From the NCBI RefSeq assembly GCF_002980625.1, contig NZ_PVLR01000027.1:1-52466 (forward strand): a DNA stretch of 52,466 nucleotides, in the 5' to 3' direction. Both the position numbers and the translations under genes were made by a program. The notes under the pieces were generated by a model. That model worked only from the letters and a program-made list of their open reading frames with translations. It was not told the origin of the DNA and did no database searches. This DNA comes from Malikia spinosa (lineage in GTDB: Bacteria > Pseudomonadota > Gammaproteobacteria > Burkholderiales > Burkholderiaceae_C). Within the stretch, counting starts at the first letter, position 1; every line of letters starts with the position of its first letter. This document shows, piece after piece, positions 32,534 through 41,742 of this stretch.

Positions 32534-33931
32534 ATGGCCAAAGACAAGACCCTGTATGCCTGCAATGAATGCGGCGGCACCAGCACGCGCTGGCTCGGCA
32601 AATGCCCGAGCTGCAACGCCTGGAACAGCCTGGTGGAAACCGTCGCCGAGGCGCCCACCAGCAGCAAGAACCGGCTGAGCGCCACCCCCAAGGGCCTGGC
32701 GCCGGCGTCCGAACTCGCGACGCTCAGCGAGATCGAAGCCTCTGACTTCGAACGCACGCCGACCGGCCTGGGCGAGCTCGACCGCGTGCTCGGCGGCGGC
32801 ATCGTCGAGGGCGGCGTGGTGCTGATCGGCGGCGACCCCGGCATCGGCAAGTCGACGCTGCTGCTGCAGGCGCTCGACGCGCTGCAGCGCGCCAACCTGT
32901 CCACCCTCTATGTCACCGGCGAGGAAAGCGGCGCCCAGGTCGCGCTGCGGTCGCGCCGGCTCGGCCTGGACAACAGCCAGGTCAAGGTGCTGGCCGAAAT
33001 CCAGCTCGAGAAAATCCTGGCCACGCTCGACGCCAAGCGGCCCGCGATCGCGGTGATCGACTCGATCCAGACCGTCTACTCCGACCAGCTGAGTTCGGCG
33101 CCGGGCTCGGTGGCGCAGGTGCGCGAATGCGCGGCTCACCTGACGCGTGCGGCTAAGGCCAGCGGCGTCGCGATCGTGCTGGTCGGCCATGTGACCAAGG
33201 AAGGCGCACTGGCCGGCCCGCGCGTGCTCGAGCACATGGTCGACACCGTGCTCTATTTCGAGGGCGACACGCACAGCAGCTACCGGCTGATCCGCGCGAT
33301 CAAGAACCGCTTCGGCGCGGTCAACGAGATCGGCGTCTTCGCCATGACCGAAAAAGGCCTGAAAGGCGTCAGCAACCCGAGCGCGATCTTCCTGAGCCAG
33401 CACAGCCAGCCGGTGCCGGGCAGCTGCGTGCTGGTGACGCTCGAAGGCACGCGGCCGCTGCTGGTCGAGATCCAGGCTCTGGTCGACAGCGGCGGCCCCA
33501 GCCCCAGGCGCCTGAGCGTCGGCCTGGACCGCGACCGGCTCGCGATGCTGCTGGCGGTGCTGCACCGCCACGCTGGCGTGTCCTGCGCCGACCAGGACGT
33601 GTTCGTCAACGCGGTCGGCGGCGTGCGCATCGGCGAGCCGGCGGCCGACCTCGCGGTACTGCTGGCCATCACCTCGTCCTTGCGCGGCAAGGCGCTGCCG
33701 CAGGGCTTCCTGGCCTTCGGCGAAGTCGGCCTGGCCGGCGAAGTGCGCCCGGCGCCGCGCGGCCAGGAACGCCTGAAGGAAGCGGCCAAGCTCGGCTTCA
33801 AGATAGCCATAGTGCCCAAGGCCAACCTGCCCAAGAAATCGGACAGCAGCCTGGCCAAGGCGCTCGAGGGCATGACGATCTACCCGGTCGAGCGGATCGA
33901 GGAAGCGCTGGAAGTCGTGCGCGGCTTCTGA
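32534..33931 (+). CDS. radA: DNA repair protein RadA
   Basis: This 465-residue RecA-like branch-migration helicase has an N-terminal C4 zinc finger (Cys10, 13, 24 and 27), Walker A GGDPGIGKS at 99-107, the RadA-specific KNRFG motif at 257-261 and a C-terminal Lon-protease-like domain (about 300-460, with GGVRIGEPAADLAV and GFLAFGEVGLAGEVR). All motifs are intact and the length is standard. It promotes strand extension in recombination intermediates. It has no obvious operon partner beyond the YqiA-like gene upstream and is convergent with dgkA. Confidence 0.96.
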   Translation: MAKDKTLYACNECGGTSTRWLGKCPSCNAWNSLVETVAEAPTSSKNRLSATPKGLAPASELATLSEIEASDFERTPTGLGELDRVLGGGIVEGGVVLIGGDPGIGKSTLLLQALDALQRANLSTLYVTGEESGAQVALRSRRLGLDNSQVKVLAEIQLEKILATLDAKRPAIAVIDSIQTVYSDQLSSAPGSVAQVRECAAHLTRAAKASGVAIVLVGHVTKEGALAGPRVLEHMVDTVLYFEGDTHSSYRLIRAIKNRFGAVNEIGVFAMTEKGLKGVSNPSAIFLSQHSQPVPGSCVLVTLEGTRPLLVEIQALVDSGGPSPRRLSVGLDRDRLAMLLAVLHRHAGVSCADQDVFVNAVGGVRIGEPAADLAVLLAITSSLRGKALPQGFLAFGEVGLAGEVRPAPRGQERLKEAAKLGFKIAIVPKANLPKKSDSSLAKALEGMTIYPVERIEEALEVVRGF

Positions 33932-33956
33932 TCGATTGCGTGCGATCTGGCGCGGC

Positions 33957-34349
33957 TCAGCCAACCGGCATGAAGCGGACCAGCAGCCGCGGCAGGAAGA
34001 TCCAGCCGCCGGTCGCCAGCGCGCCCAGGCTGGCCAGCAGCACACCGGCCGCCGCCACATCCTTGGCGTCGCGCGCCAGCCGGTGCCATTCGGGCGAGAC
34101 CAGGTCGACCACCAGCTCGATGCCGGTATTGAGCGCCTCGGCGCACAACACCAGGCCGATCACCACCGACAGCAGCGCCCATTCAAGCGCGCTGATGCCC
34201 AGCCAGGCGCCCAGCAACACCACCAGTGTGGCCGCCAGCAGGTGCAGACGCGCATTGGCCTGCCCGGCCAGCAGAACGCCGATGCCGCGCAAGGCATGGC
34301 CGAAAGACGCCACCCGCGACCGGGCGCGGTTATGCAACAAGGGCCGCAT
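33957..34349 (-). CDS. dgkA: Diacylglycerol kinase / undecaprenol kinase family
   Basis: This 130-residue inner-membrane kinase has three helices and the family signature EALNTGIELVVD followed by KDVAAAGVLLAS. An N-terminal amphipathic region contains Arg residues and NARLHL. In Gram-negative bacteria it phosphorylates diacylglycerol; relatives use undecaprenol. The gene ends close to radA and begins 12 bases after the PAP2-type phosphatase gene, with which it probably shares a transcript. The pair acts on lipid phosphates, which fits the polysaccharide locus starting just beyond. Which lipid is used is not known. Confidence 0.9.
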   Translation of the reverse strand: MRPLLHNRARSRVASFGHALRGIGVLLAGQANARLHLLAATLVVLLGAWLGISALEWALLSVVIGLVLCAEALNTGIELVVDLVSPEWHRLARDAKDVAAAGVLLASLGALATGGWIFLPRLLVRFMPVG

Positions 34350-34361
34350 GATCCGGCCTGC

Positions 34362-34892
34362 TTACCAGGGCCGCTGCCAGGCCAGCGTCACACCATTCGG
34401 AGCCGGCAGCAGGCTGACACGGCCACCGGCCTGGGTCTCGGTGAAAAACTCAGCCCAGGCATAGCCCAGGGCGCCACCGGCGATCGTGTCCTTCCAGTAA
34501 TGCTTGTCGGCCTGGACCCGCGCCAGCGCCGTCAGGCTGGCCGCACCGTACAGCAGATAGGGACTGACCTGTCCGGAATAGCGCTTGTCCAGGTAACGCG
34601 CCGAGGCAAACGCCACTGCCGTATGGCCGGACGGAAAGCTCTTGTCATCCGACTTGTCGGGCCGCAGCTCCGAGATCTGGGACTTGAGGATCTCGGCACT
34701 GCCCACGGTGGCGCCCAGCGTCCAGGCCAGTTGCGCCGCACCATCGGCATCCCGATCGCGGTAGGTGTAGGCCGCAGCCAGCGTCGGCAGGCCTACAGCC
34801 AGCAGGTCGGAAGCCGTGCCCCAACCATTGCCGCCAGCGTGGCCCTGGGTGACCAACAGCATTCCAATCATTGTTATTGATATTTTTTTCAT
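34362..34892 (-). CDS. PAP2-family phosphatase
   Basis: This 176-residue protein has a signal peptide or single N-terminal anchor (MKKISITMIGMLLVTQGHA), then the three PAP2 motifs: KSQISELRPDK, SFPSGHTAVAF and RVQADKHYWKDTIAGG, containing the catalytic His residues. It has few membrane helices, so it is a soluble or peripheral periplasmic acid phosphatase-like member. It may dephosphorylate undecaprenyl pyrophosphate or another lipid phosphate, but a general phosphatase is possible. Met at 34892 is chosen for the signal peptide; the frame stays open to 34964. Divergent from the Wzi-like gene; operon with dgkA. Confidence 0.85.
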   Translation of the reverse strand: MKKISITMIGMLLVTQGHAGGNGWGTASDLLAVGLPTLAAAYTYRDRDADGAAQLAWTLGATVGSAEILKSQISELRPDKSDDKSFPSGHTAVAFASARYLDKRYSGQVSPYLLYGAASLTALARVQADKHYWKDTIAGGALGYAWAEFFTETQAGGRVSLLPAPNGVTLAWQRPW

Positions 34893-34949
34893 TAAATAAT
34901 CCATTATTTCGATTAGAGAATCATCAATTCTAGCTATCGTCGTAATTAG

Positions 34950-34955
34950 TATAAT
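34950..34955 (+). promoter_or_regulatory. Likely -10 box of the polysaccharide locus
   Basis: TATAAT, a perfect -10 hexamer, lies 29 bases before the first gene of the polysaccharide locus, in an AT-rich divergent region. No good -35 hexamer (TTGACA) is found 16-18 bases upstream, so the promoter may be weak or need an activator. Confidence 0.45.
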
Positions 34956-34984
34956 GGGCGGCAATTAAATTCAAAGTAGCAAAA

Positions 34985-36508
34985 ATGGAAAACGCGATGA
35001 TTAAAGGCATCGTCATTGCGGTAGCCATGGCGACATCAGGTCTGGCCGGGGCCGAAATGACGCAGGCCTCAGTGCCCTACGCGCCGTCCTGGCAGGCCCG
35101 CCACTACCTGCAGCTGCTGGCCGATGATGCCGGTCTGCCACTCACCACCAGCCACTGGCCCTTGCCGGCGGCTGCCGTGCAGGACGCGCTCAACGAGGTG
35201 CAGCCGGCCAATGCCGAACAGGCCCAGGCCCTGGCCTACCTGCAGCGTGCCCTTGAGCAGCACCTGCAAACGGTGCAAACCAGCTTCCAATTGCGCAACC
35301 GCGCCGAAGGTGCCGGTGGCTTTGGGCAAAACTATACCCCGGGCAGTTCTTTCAGCTTGGCCAGCGACCAGGCGCAATGGACCGGCGACTCGGTGTCGTT
35401 CGCCGGTCGGATCGGCCTCAAGCTGGAACAAAGTCCCAACTCGCTGCAGACGGAATTCTCCGGACTGGGCAAGGAAGGGCAGGTGCAGCTGCGTCCCGAC
35501 AATGCCGCCGCCGTGCTCGAGTGGAAGGGCGTCAACCTGCAGGCGTTCGCGCACCAGAACTGGTGGGGACCGGGCTGGCAATCGAGCCTGGTCAACGGCC
35601 ACAACAGTCCGGCCTGGATCGGACTCGGGCTGCAGCGCGCCAGCGTGCAGCGTTCGGCATCGCCCTGGCTGTCCTGGCTCGGTCCCTGGACCCTGGAAGG
35701 TTTCGTCGCCCAGGCGCAAGACCCGGTCGTGGTGGCCAATCAGCCCGAAGGCTATCTCTACACCGGCATGCGCATGACCTTCAAGCCCGCGCCCTGGGTC
35801 GAGGTCGGCTTGAGCCGCGCTGTCCAATTCGGCGGCAAGGGCCGGCCGCAGGACTTCAACACCTACGTCAAGTCCCTGCTCGGCCAAAGCACCAATCAGG
35901 ACGCCAACAATCCGGTTGACAGCAGCTCGCAAATCGCCGGCTACGACCTGCGGCTGCGCTGCCCGACCCGGCGCAACTGCGCTGCTTATGTGCAACTGAT
36001 GGGCGAGGATTCCGCCGGCAGCGGCATTCCGCTGCCCTACCGCTTCATGAGCCTGTTCGGCGTCGAAACCTGGTTCGACCAGGGGCGTTACCGGGCCTTC
36101 GCCGAATACGCCGACACCAGCGTCGACGCCATCTACGACAACAGCAAACGTATCGCCGGCTACGACAATTACTACTACCCGCAAGGCTTGACGAATGGCG
36201 GACGCTGGATCGGCAGCGCCTTCGGCGGCGGCTCTGAAGTGGTCACCCTAGGCTTGCTCGACGCCCAGTCGCAGCGCCAACTCAAGCTGCATACCGGCCA
36301 GATCCATTACAGCCTGGGTGCCCATCTGCCTGGCAGCAACGCGCCCAAAGGCAAATTCCTCGGCGTCTCAGCCAGTCAAACCCTGCGCTGGGGCCCCTAC
36401 CGCATCACCCCCGAGATCGAATGGCTGGGCCTCAAGGACGGACAGCGCGTCAGCGACAACCAGCGTCATCACTGGCGGCTGGGCCTGACGGCTAGCAAGC
36501 CCCTCTAG
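34985..36508 (+). CDS. Wzi-like capsule assembly outer-membrane protein
   Basis: This 507-residue protein has a signal peptide (cut near GLAGA, residue 23) and beta-barrel-like alternating strands. The segment HQNWWGPGWQSSLVNGHNS resembles the WWGPGW signature of the capsule assembly Wzi family; aromatic girdles and a final strand ending SKPL fit an outer-membrane barrel. Wzi proteins anchor capsule or exopolysaccharide at the surface. It opens the polysaccharide locus, 133 bases before the Wza-like gene. A second in-frame ATG at 34997 is possible; neither has a strong ribosome site. Confidence 0.85.
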   Translation: MENAMIKGIVIAVAMATSGLAGAEMTQASVPYAPSWQARHYLQLLADDAGLPLTTSHWPLPAAAVQDALNEVQPANAEQAQALAYLQRALEQHLQTVQTSFQLRNRAEGAGGFGQNYTPGSSFSLASDQAQWTGDSVSFAGRIGLKLEQSPNSLQTEFSGLGKEGQVQLRPDNAAAVLEWKGVNLQAFAHQNWWGPGWQSSLVNGHNSPAWIGLGLQRASVQRSASPWLSWLGPWTLEGFVAQAQDPVVVANQPEGYLYTGMRMTFKPAPWVEVGLSRAVQFGGKGRPQDFNTYVKSLLGQSTNQDANNPVDSSSQIAGYDLRLRCPTRRNCAAYVQLMGEDSAGSGIPLPYRFMSLFGVETWFDQGRYRAFAEYADTSVDAIYDNSKRIAGYDNYYYPQGLTNGGRWIGSAFGGGSEVVTLGLLDAQSQRQLKLHTGQIHYSLGAHLPGSNAPKGKFLGVSASQTLRWGPYRITPEIEWLGLKDGQRVSDNQRHHWRLGLTASKPL

Positions 36509-36641
36509 CTATCTGCAATCAATTTGACACATAAATGTCATCCAATGCGATGGCATATCCAGACTATTTGTAACAATGCTCAAACCAGAAACTGCCTCCC
36601 ATCTTGGGTGCACCGCCCCTGCTCTCTCGCACAAGTTCAAG

Positions 36642-39059
36642 ATGCGTTCTACCGCCTTGACCGCGATCGCGGCCTCGCTGGTGCTGTCGGGTGCAGCCTG
36701 GGCGCAGGCCCTACCCGAGACAGATACCAGCACACAGCTGGACATGCTACGCACTGCTGGTGCCAGCAACAAAGCCACTGACAACGGCATGGCTGGTCAG
36801 CTGGGAACTACTGCGACCGGTGTCGGCCCATCCAGGAACCTCGGCCTGGCCCAGGCCAGCAACCAGCCAGTCCTGCCCGAATTGACGCCCGAGCTCAAGC
36901 GTCCGGCCGAGCTGCCCAAGCCCAGCCAGTTCCAGCGCTTCGTGCAGGAATCGACCGGCAAGCTGCTGCCGGTCTATGGCGCCGAACTGTTCGCGCAGAC
37001 GCAGACCTATGCGCCAGTCAGCAATATCGCGCCGCCGGCCAACTATGTGCTCGGCCCTGGCGACGAGGTGCAACTGCAGGTCTGGGGTGCGATCGACCTG
37101 GCCGCCAAGCTGGTGGTCGACAGCAAGGGCCAGATCACCATCCCCAAGGTCGGCGCCGTGACCGTGGCCGGCATCAGCGTCGGCAAGCTCGAGCCCACGC
37201 TCAAGGCCCATGTCAACAAGGTCTTTACCAATATCGAGCTGTCAGCCAGCGTGGCCAGGCTGCGCAGCATCCAGGTCTATGTGGTGGGCCAGGCACAACG
37301 CCCGGGCACCTACACCCTGTCCAGCCTCAGCACCCTGGTCAATGCCCTGTTCGCCAGCGGCGGGCCGAGCGCCAACGGTTCCATGCGCGCGATCCAGCTC
37401 AAGCGTGGCGGCCAACTGGTGGCCACGATCGACCTGTACGACTTCATCGCCAAGGGCGACAAGCTCAACGACCCGTCGCTGCAGCCGGGCGACGTGATCG
37501 TGATTCCGCCGGCCGGCGCACGCGTGGCCATCACCGGCGCCTATGACCAGGCCGCCATCTACGAAATCAAGCCAGACCGCAACAGCGTCGGCGACCTGCT
37601 GGCGCTGGGCGGCGGCGTGCCGACGCTGGCATCGCCACAAAAAGCCTTGCTGGAGCGCATCGACCCCAGCGCCAAGTCAGCACCACGCCAGGTGCAGGAA
37701 ATCGCGCTGAGCCAGACCGGCCTGCAGCAGCTGCTGCGCGACGGCGATGTACTGACCCTGCTGCCCATCAGCCCGGCTTTCGGCAATGCCGTCACGCTGC
37801 AAGGCTCGGTGGCGCAACCCCTGCGCCATGCCTGGACTTCGGGCATGAAGGTGGCGGACCTGATTCCCGAGCCCGAGGCGCTGATCAGCCGTGACTACTA
37901 CCAACGCAAGAATGCCTTTGTGCAATTGCAGGAAGAGGCTGAAGATGCCAATTCCGATGGCAAAGCTGGCGATGCTCTGTCGGGTCAGGTCAAAGCTGTA
38001 CGCAATACAAAGGAAAAGCTAAAGCTGAAAGAAGAGAGCAACAGGGCCGAAGGCGCTGCCATCCTCGACAGCTTCAGCGAAGGCAAGCGACAGATCAACT
38101 GGGACTACGCCGTCATCGAGCGCCTGAACAAGGACACGCTCAGCACCCAGCTGATCCCATTCAACCTCGGCAAGGCCGTGCTGCAGCGCGACGCCGAACA
38201 CAACCTGCCGCTGCAACCGGGTGATGTGGTGTCGATCTTCAACCAGACCGACCTGCGCCTGCCGACCGACCGCCAATCGCGCCTGGTGCGCATCGAGGGT
38301 GAAGTCGCCGCCCCCGGCGTCTACCAGGCCAAACCCGGCGAAACGCTGCGCCAACTGATCAAGCGTGTCGGCGGCCTGACGCCGCAGGCCTATGTCTTTG
38401 GCACGGAATTCACGCGAGAGTCGGTGCGCAAACAGCAACAGAAGAATCTGGACCAAGTGATAGCCAAGCTTGAGGCCTCGATGTCGTCGCAGTCCAGCGC
38501 CCAGCTCGCCAACCTCGGCGCCGACCGCGCCGCTCAGGCCGCCACGCTGCTGGAAGCACAAAAGCAGAGCCAGCAGCAACAGCTGGCCCGGCTCAAGACC
38601 ATGCGCAGCAATGGCCGGGTGGCGCTCGAGCTGTCGCCGACACAGAACAACCTGATGGCATTGCCTGACATCCCGGTCGAAGACGGCGACCGCATCGTCA
38701 TGCCGTCAACACCCGGTTTCGTCGCGGCCTTCGGTGCCGTCAATAATGAAAACGTGTTTGTCTACAAGCCCGGCCGCACCGTCGACGACGTGCTGCGCAT
38801 CGCTGGCGTGACCGAGGACGGCGAACTCGACCAGGCCTTCGTGCTGCGCGCCGACGGCACCGTGGTGGCACGCAAGGACCGCTCGGGCTGGTTCAGCGGC
38901 AGTTTCGACTCGCTCGCGCTGATGCCGGGCGACACCGTGGTGGTGCCGCAAAAGGTCGACCGCGAAACCAAGTGGACCTTCATCACCCGAGTGGTCAAGG
39001 ACTGGACGCAGATCCTGGCCAACCTGGGCTTGGGCATCGCCGCCATCAACACGCTGTAA
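36642..39059 (+). CDS. Wza-like polysaccharide export protein with multiple SLBB domains
   Basis: About 805 residues from ATG 36642, with a Sec signal peptide (TALTAIAASLVLSGAAWAQA). A Poly_export domain follows (about residues 120-210, with YVLGPGDEVQLQVWG and GQITIPKVGAVTVAG), then several SLBB repeats (for example VYVVGQAQRPGTYTL and VRIEGEVAAPGVYQAKPGE) and a Gln-rich helical stretch near 600-650. It is twice as long as E. coli Wza, as in many betaproteobacterial and Xanthomonas-type exporters. It forms the outer-membrane or periplasmic channel. The frame is open from 36576, but the signal peptide supports 36642. The next gene starts 9 bases after the stop. Confidence 0.9.
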   Translation: MRSTALTAIAASLVLSGAAWAQALPETDTSTQLDMLRTAGASNKATDNGMAGQLGTTATGVGPSRNLGLAQASNQPVLPELTPELKRPAELPKPSQFQRFVQESTGKLLPVYGAELFAQTQTYAPVSNIAPPANYVLGPGDEVQLQVWGAIDLAAKLVVDSKGQITIPKVGAVTVAGISVGKLEPTLKAHVNKVFTNIELSASVARLRSIQVYVVGQAQRPGTYTLSSLSTLVNALFASGGPSANGSMRAIQLKRGGQLVATIDLYDFIAKGDKLNDPSLQPGDVIVIPPAGARVAITGAYDQAAIYEIKPDRNSVGDLLALGGGVPTLASPQKALLERIDPSAKSAPRQVQEIALSQTGLQQLLRDGDVLTLLPISPAFGNAVTLQGSVAQPLRHAWTSGMKVADLIPEPEALISRDYYQRKNAFVQLQEEAEDANSDGKAGDALSGQVKAVRNTKEKLKLKEESNRAEGAAILDSFSEGKRQINWDYAVIERLNKDTLSTQLIPFNLGKAVLQRDAEHNLPLQPGDVVSIFNQTDLRLPTDRQSRLVRIEGEVAAPGVYQAKPGETLRQLIKRVGGLTPQAYVFGTEFTRESVRKQQQKNLDQVIAKLEASMSSQSSAQLANLGADRAAQAATLLEAQKQSQQQQLARLKTMRSNGRVALELSPTQNNLMALPDIPVEDGDRIVMPSTPGFVAAFGAVNNENVFVYKPGRTVDDVLRIAGVTEDGELDQAFVLRADGTVVARKDRSGWFSGSFDSLALMPGDTVVVPQKVDRETKWTFITRVVKDWTQILANLGLGIAAINTL

Positions 39060-39068
39060 GGGACTGAC

Positions 39069-40235
39069 ATGAACGAAACCGCAGTCCCCAAAAGCTCCAG
39101 CAAACCAGCCAGCAACGAGGTCAGCCTGCTCGACCTGCTGCAGATCGTCGCCGACAACATCAAGCTGCTGACCGTAGGGCCGCTGGCCGTGGGTGTGACC
39201 GCCCTAGCGATCAGCTTTGCGATTCCACCGACCTACACCGCCAGCACCAAGTTCCTGCCGCCACAGCAGCAGCAAAGCCTAGCAGCCGGCATGCTGTCCA
39301 GCCTGGGCGCCCTGGGTGGGCTGGCCGGCGCAGCAGCTGGGCTCAAGAGCCCGGCCGATCAGTATGTGGCCTACCTCAAGAGCATCAACGTGCAGGATGC
39401 GCTGATCGAGCGCTTCAAGCTGCAGGAACGCTATGACCAAAAATTTAAAGTAGACACGCGCAAAGAACTGAGTACAAACACCCGCATCAGCGCTGGCAAG
39501 GATGGCCTGATCACGGTCGAAGTCGACGACAAGGAAGCCCAGGTATCGGCCGATCTGGCCAATGCCCATGTCGAGGAACTACGGCGCCTGTTGGGCCAAT
39601 TGGCAGTGACCGAAGCGCAGCAACGGCGCCTGTTCTTCGAAAAGCAGCTGAAACAGACCCAGTACAAACTGACACAGGCCGAACAGGCGCTGCGCAGCAG
39701 CAGCGTCGATGCCTCAACACTCAAGAGTGATCCCAAGGCGGCAGTCACGGCGGTGGCGCAACTGCAAGCCCAGGTCACGGCACAAGAGGTCAAGGTCGCC
39801 AGCCTGCGCGGCTACCTGACCGAATCGGCACCCGACTTCAAGCAGGCCATGACCGAACTGGGCGCGCTGCGGGCTCAACTCAACAAACTTGAAAACGCCA
39901 ACAGCAAGAGCAGTGGCGATGGTGATTACACTACCCGTTACCGCGAGTTCAAGTACCAGGAAACCTTGTTCGAGCTGTTCGCCAAGCAATACGAACTGGC
40001 TAAAGTTGACGAGGCACGCGAAGGTGCGGTGGTACAGGTACTGGACATAGCTCAGGCCCCCGAGAAAAAATCCAAACCCAAGAAAGCCTTGATCGCCATC
40101 CTGGCCACGCTGGGTAGCGGCTTCGCACTGCTGTTGTATGTGCTCATCAGGCAAAACCTGCGCAACGCCAGGCGATCGAGCGAAACGGCTGAGAGGCTAG
40201 CCAAAATTCGTCGCAGCTTTGGCTTCAAATCTTAA
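39069..40235 (+). CDS. Wzz/Wzc-like chain-length protein without kinase domain
   Basis: This 388-residue inner-membrane protein has two helices: one near residues 34-54 (KLLTVGPLAVGVTALAISF) and one near 340-360 (ALIAILATLGSGFALLLYVL). Between them is a periplasmic coiled-coil domain (about 165-300, with EAQQRRLFFEKQLKQTQYK). The Wzz signature region (SLLDLLQIVADN) starts the protein. The tail is short and basic with no Walker motifs, so no BY-kinase is fused, and none is encoded separately in the window. It should set polymer length with the Wzy protein and contact the Wza-like exporter. The stop is 34 bases before the next ATG. Confidence 0.88.
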   Translation: MNETAVPKSSSKPASNEVSLLDLLQIVADNIKLLTVGPLAVGVTALAISFAIPPTYTASTKFLPPQQQQSLAAGMLSSLGALGGLAGAAAGLKSPADQYVAYLKSINVQDALIERFKLQERYDQKFKVDTRKELSTNTRISAGKDGLITVEVDDKEAQVSADLANAHVEELRRLLGQLAVTEAQQRRLFFEKQLKQTQYKLTQAEQALRSSSVDASTLKSDPKAAVTAVAQLQAQVTAQEVKVASLRGYLTESAPDFKQAMTELGALRAQLNKLENANSKSSGDGDYTTRYREFKYQETLFELFAKQYELAKVDEAREGAVVQVLDIAQAPEKKSKPKKALIAILATLGSGFALLLYVLIRQNLRNARRSSETAERLAKIRRSFGFKS

Positions 40236-40269
40236 TAACAAGCCGGGCAAGGCCCAGGGGGGCCGTTTC

Positions 40270-41691
40270 ATGCAAGTTAATAATAATTTAAATGGGGCAA
40301 TCAGTCCCCACCGGTTCAGCGCACGGACGCAAGTCTGGGCGCAAGCCCTTGTCATGCTGGGGATCGAAGCCGTCGCCCTGCATACCCCCACTTTCTGGGG
40401 GCTGACGCCCAATCAGGCGCAATACGAAATCCTGGCCCTGGGCTGGCTGCTGTGGTTTGGACTGGCCAGACGGATCTACACCGAACGCCGTCCGTTCTGG
40501 AACGAGTTGCTCTATGTCGTGCTGGCAGCCTTTGCCATCACGCTGCTGGCTGCTGGTCTGGCACTGACAAGTTCGACGGCCTTCTCGCTGGGCGCCAGCG
40601 CCCAGCTTTTTGCCTATGTGATCCTGGCGGTGCTCGCAGGAAGACTGGTGTCACACCAGCTGCTCAAGGCCCTTGGACTATGGGTCAAGCCGACCCTGAT
40701 CTTTGGCGACGGCAACAATGCCATCCAGGCTTGCCTGGCGCTGCGCAGCGAACCCTGGATGGGCATGACGGTCAAGGGTTTCGCCAGTCTGCCAACCGGC
40801 AAGGCGCGTGAAATCCCGGCCTGCCTGCCCGGCAACTTTGCCTGGCAGGACAAACCGGAATCCTGGCAACTGATCCAGCGCTACTACCAGTGCGTGATCG
40901 CGGTCGAACCCGACGAAGCCGAGCAACGCGACCGCCTGATCCGCCAGTTGGCCCAGCACCACGTCAACAATCTGCATGTAGTTCCGGCCATGCGCGGCAT
41001 CCCGCTGTTTGGCCTGGAAACTTCGCATTTCCAGAGCCATGAAGTGCTGATGATCCATCTGCAGAACAACCTGGATCGCCCCATCTTTCAGGCTGTCAAG
41101 CGAGTCTTCGATCTCGTGACTGCCAGCTTGTCGCTGCTGGTGCTGAGCCCTTTGATGCTGGTGTTGGCAGTCCTGGTCAAGCGCGACGGCGGTCCGGCCT
41201 TTTTCGGCCACACACGCATCGGGCAGAACGGTCAGCCGTTCAAGTGCTACAAGTTCCGCTCCATGGTGGTCAACTCGCAGGAGGTACTGGCCGAACTGCT
41301 GGCCAGCAGCGCCGAAGCGCGCGCCGAATGGGAAAAAGACTTCAAGCTCAAGAATGACCCGCGCGTGAGCCGGATCGGTGACATCCTGCGCAGGACCAGC
41401 CTGGACGAGCTGCCACAGCTCTGGAACGTCATCAAGGGCGAAATGAGCCTGGTGGGACCGCGCCCGGTGGTCAAGGCAGAGCTTGAACGCTACGGCGAAG
41501 ATGTCTCGTACTACCTCGAGGCCAAGCCCGGCGTGACCGGCCTGTGGCAGGTCAGCGGCCGCAACGACGTGGATTACGACACGCGTGTCTACCTGGACGC
41601 CTGGTACGTCAAGAACTGGTCGCTGTGGACCGACATCTCGATCCTGTTCAAGACCGTCGGGGTTGTGCTGTTCCGACAAGGCGCTTATTAG
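40270..41691 (+). CDS. wbaP: Undecaprenyl-phosphate sugar phosphotransferase, WbaP type
   Basis: This 473-residue initiating glycosyltransferase has N-terminal membrane helices (about 30-135), a Rossmann-like middle (about 145-280) and a C-terminal catalytic domain (about 285-473) with [47 protein letters not shown] and [20 protein letters not shown]. It transfers a sugar-1-phosphate, galactose in named WbaP enzymes, to undecaprenyl phosphate. The galE start at the right edge is consistent with UDP-galactose supply. ATG 40270 is preferred because GGGGGG precedes it; TTG 40219 in frame overlaps the previous gene. Glucose cannot be excluded as first sugar. Confidence 0.88.
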   Translation: MQVNNNLNGAISPHRFSARTQVWAQALVMLGIEAVALHTPTFWGLTPNQAQYEILALGWLLWFGLARRIYTERRPFWNELLYVVLAAFAITLLAAGLALTSSTAFSLGASAQLFAYVILAVLAGRLVSHQLLKALGLWVKPTLIFGDGNNAIQACLALRSEPWMGMTVKGFASLPTGKAREIPACLPGNFAWQDKPESWQLIQRYYQCVIAVEPDEAEQRDRLIRQLAQHHVNNLHVVPAMRGIPLFGLETSHFQSHEVLMIHLQNNLDRPIFQAVKRVFDLVTASLSLLVLSPLMLVLAVLVKRDGGPAFFGHTRIGQNGQPFKCYKFRSMVVNSQEVLAELLASSAEARAEWEKDFKLKNDPRVSRIGDILRRTSLDELPQLWNVIKGEMSLVGPRPVVKAELERYGEDVSYYLEAKPGVTGLWQVSGRNDVDYDTRVYLDAWYVKNWSLWTDISILFKTVGVVLFRQGAY

Positions 41692-41742
41692 CGGTGGATT
41701 TAAATCTGAAGCGAAACACATGATCTGCCGTAAGGTAAGCAG

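Noticed and set aside
36523..36538. TGACA and TGTCA inverted repeat before the Wza-like gene as an operator
   Set aside because: Arms of only five bases, no second copy in the locus and no candidate regulator nearby.
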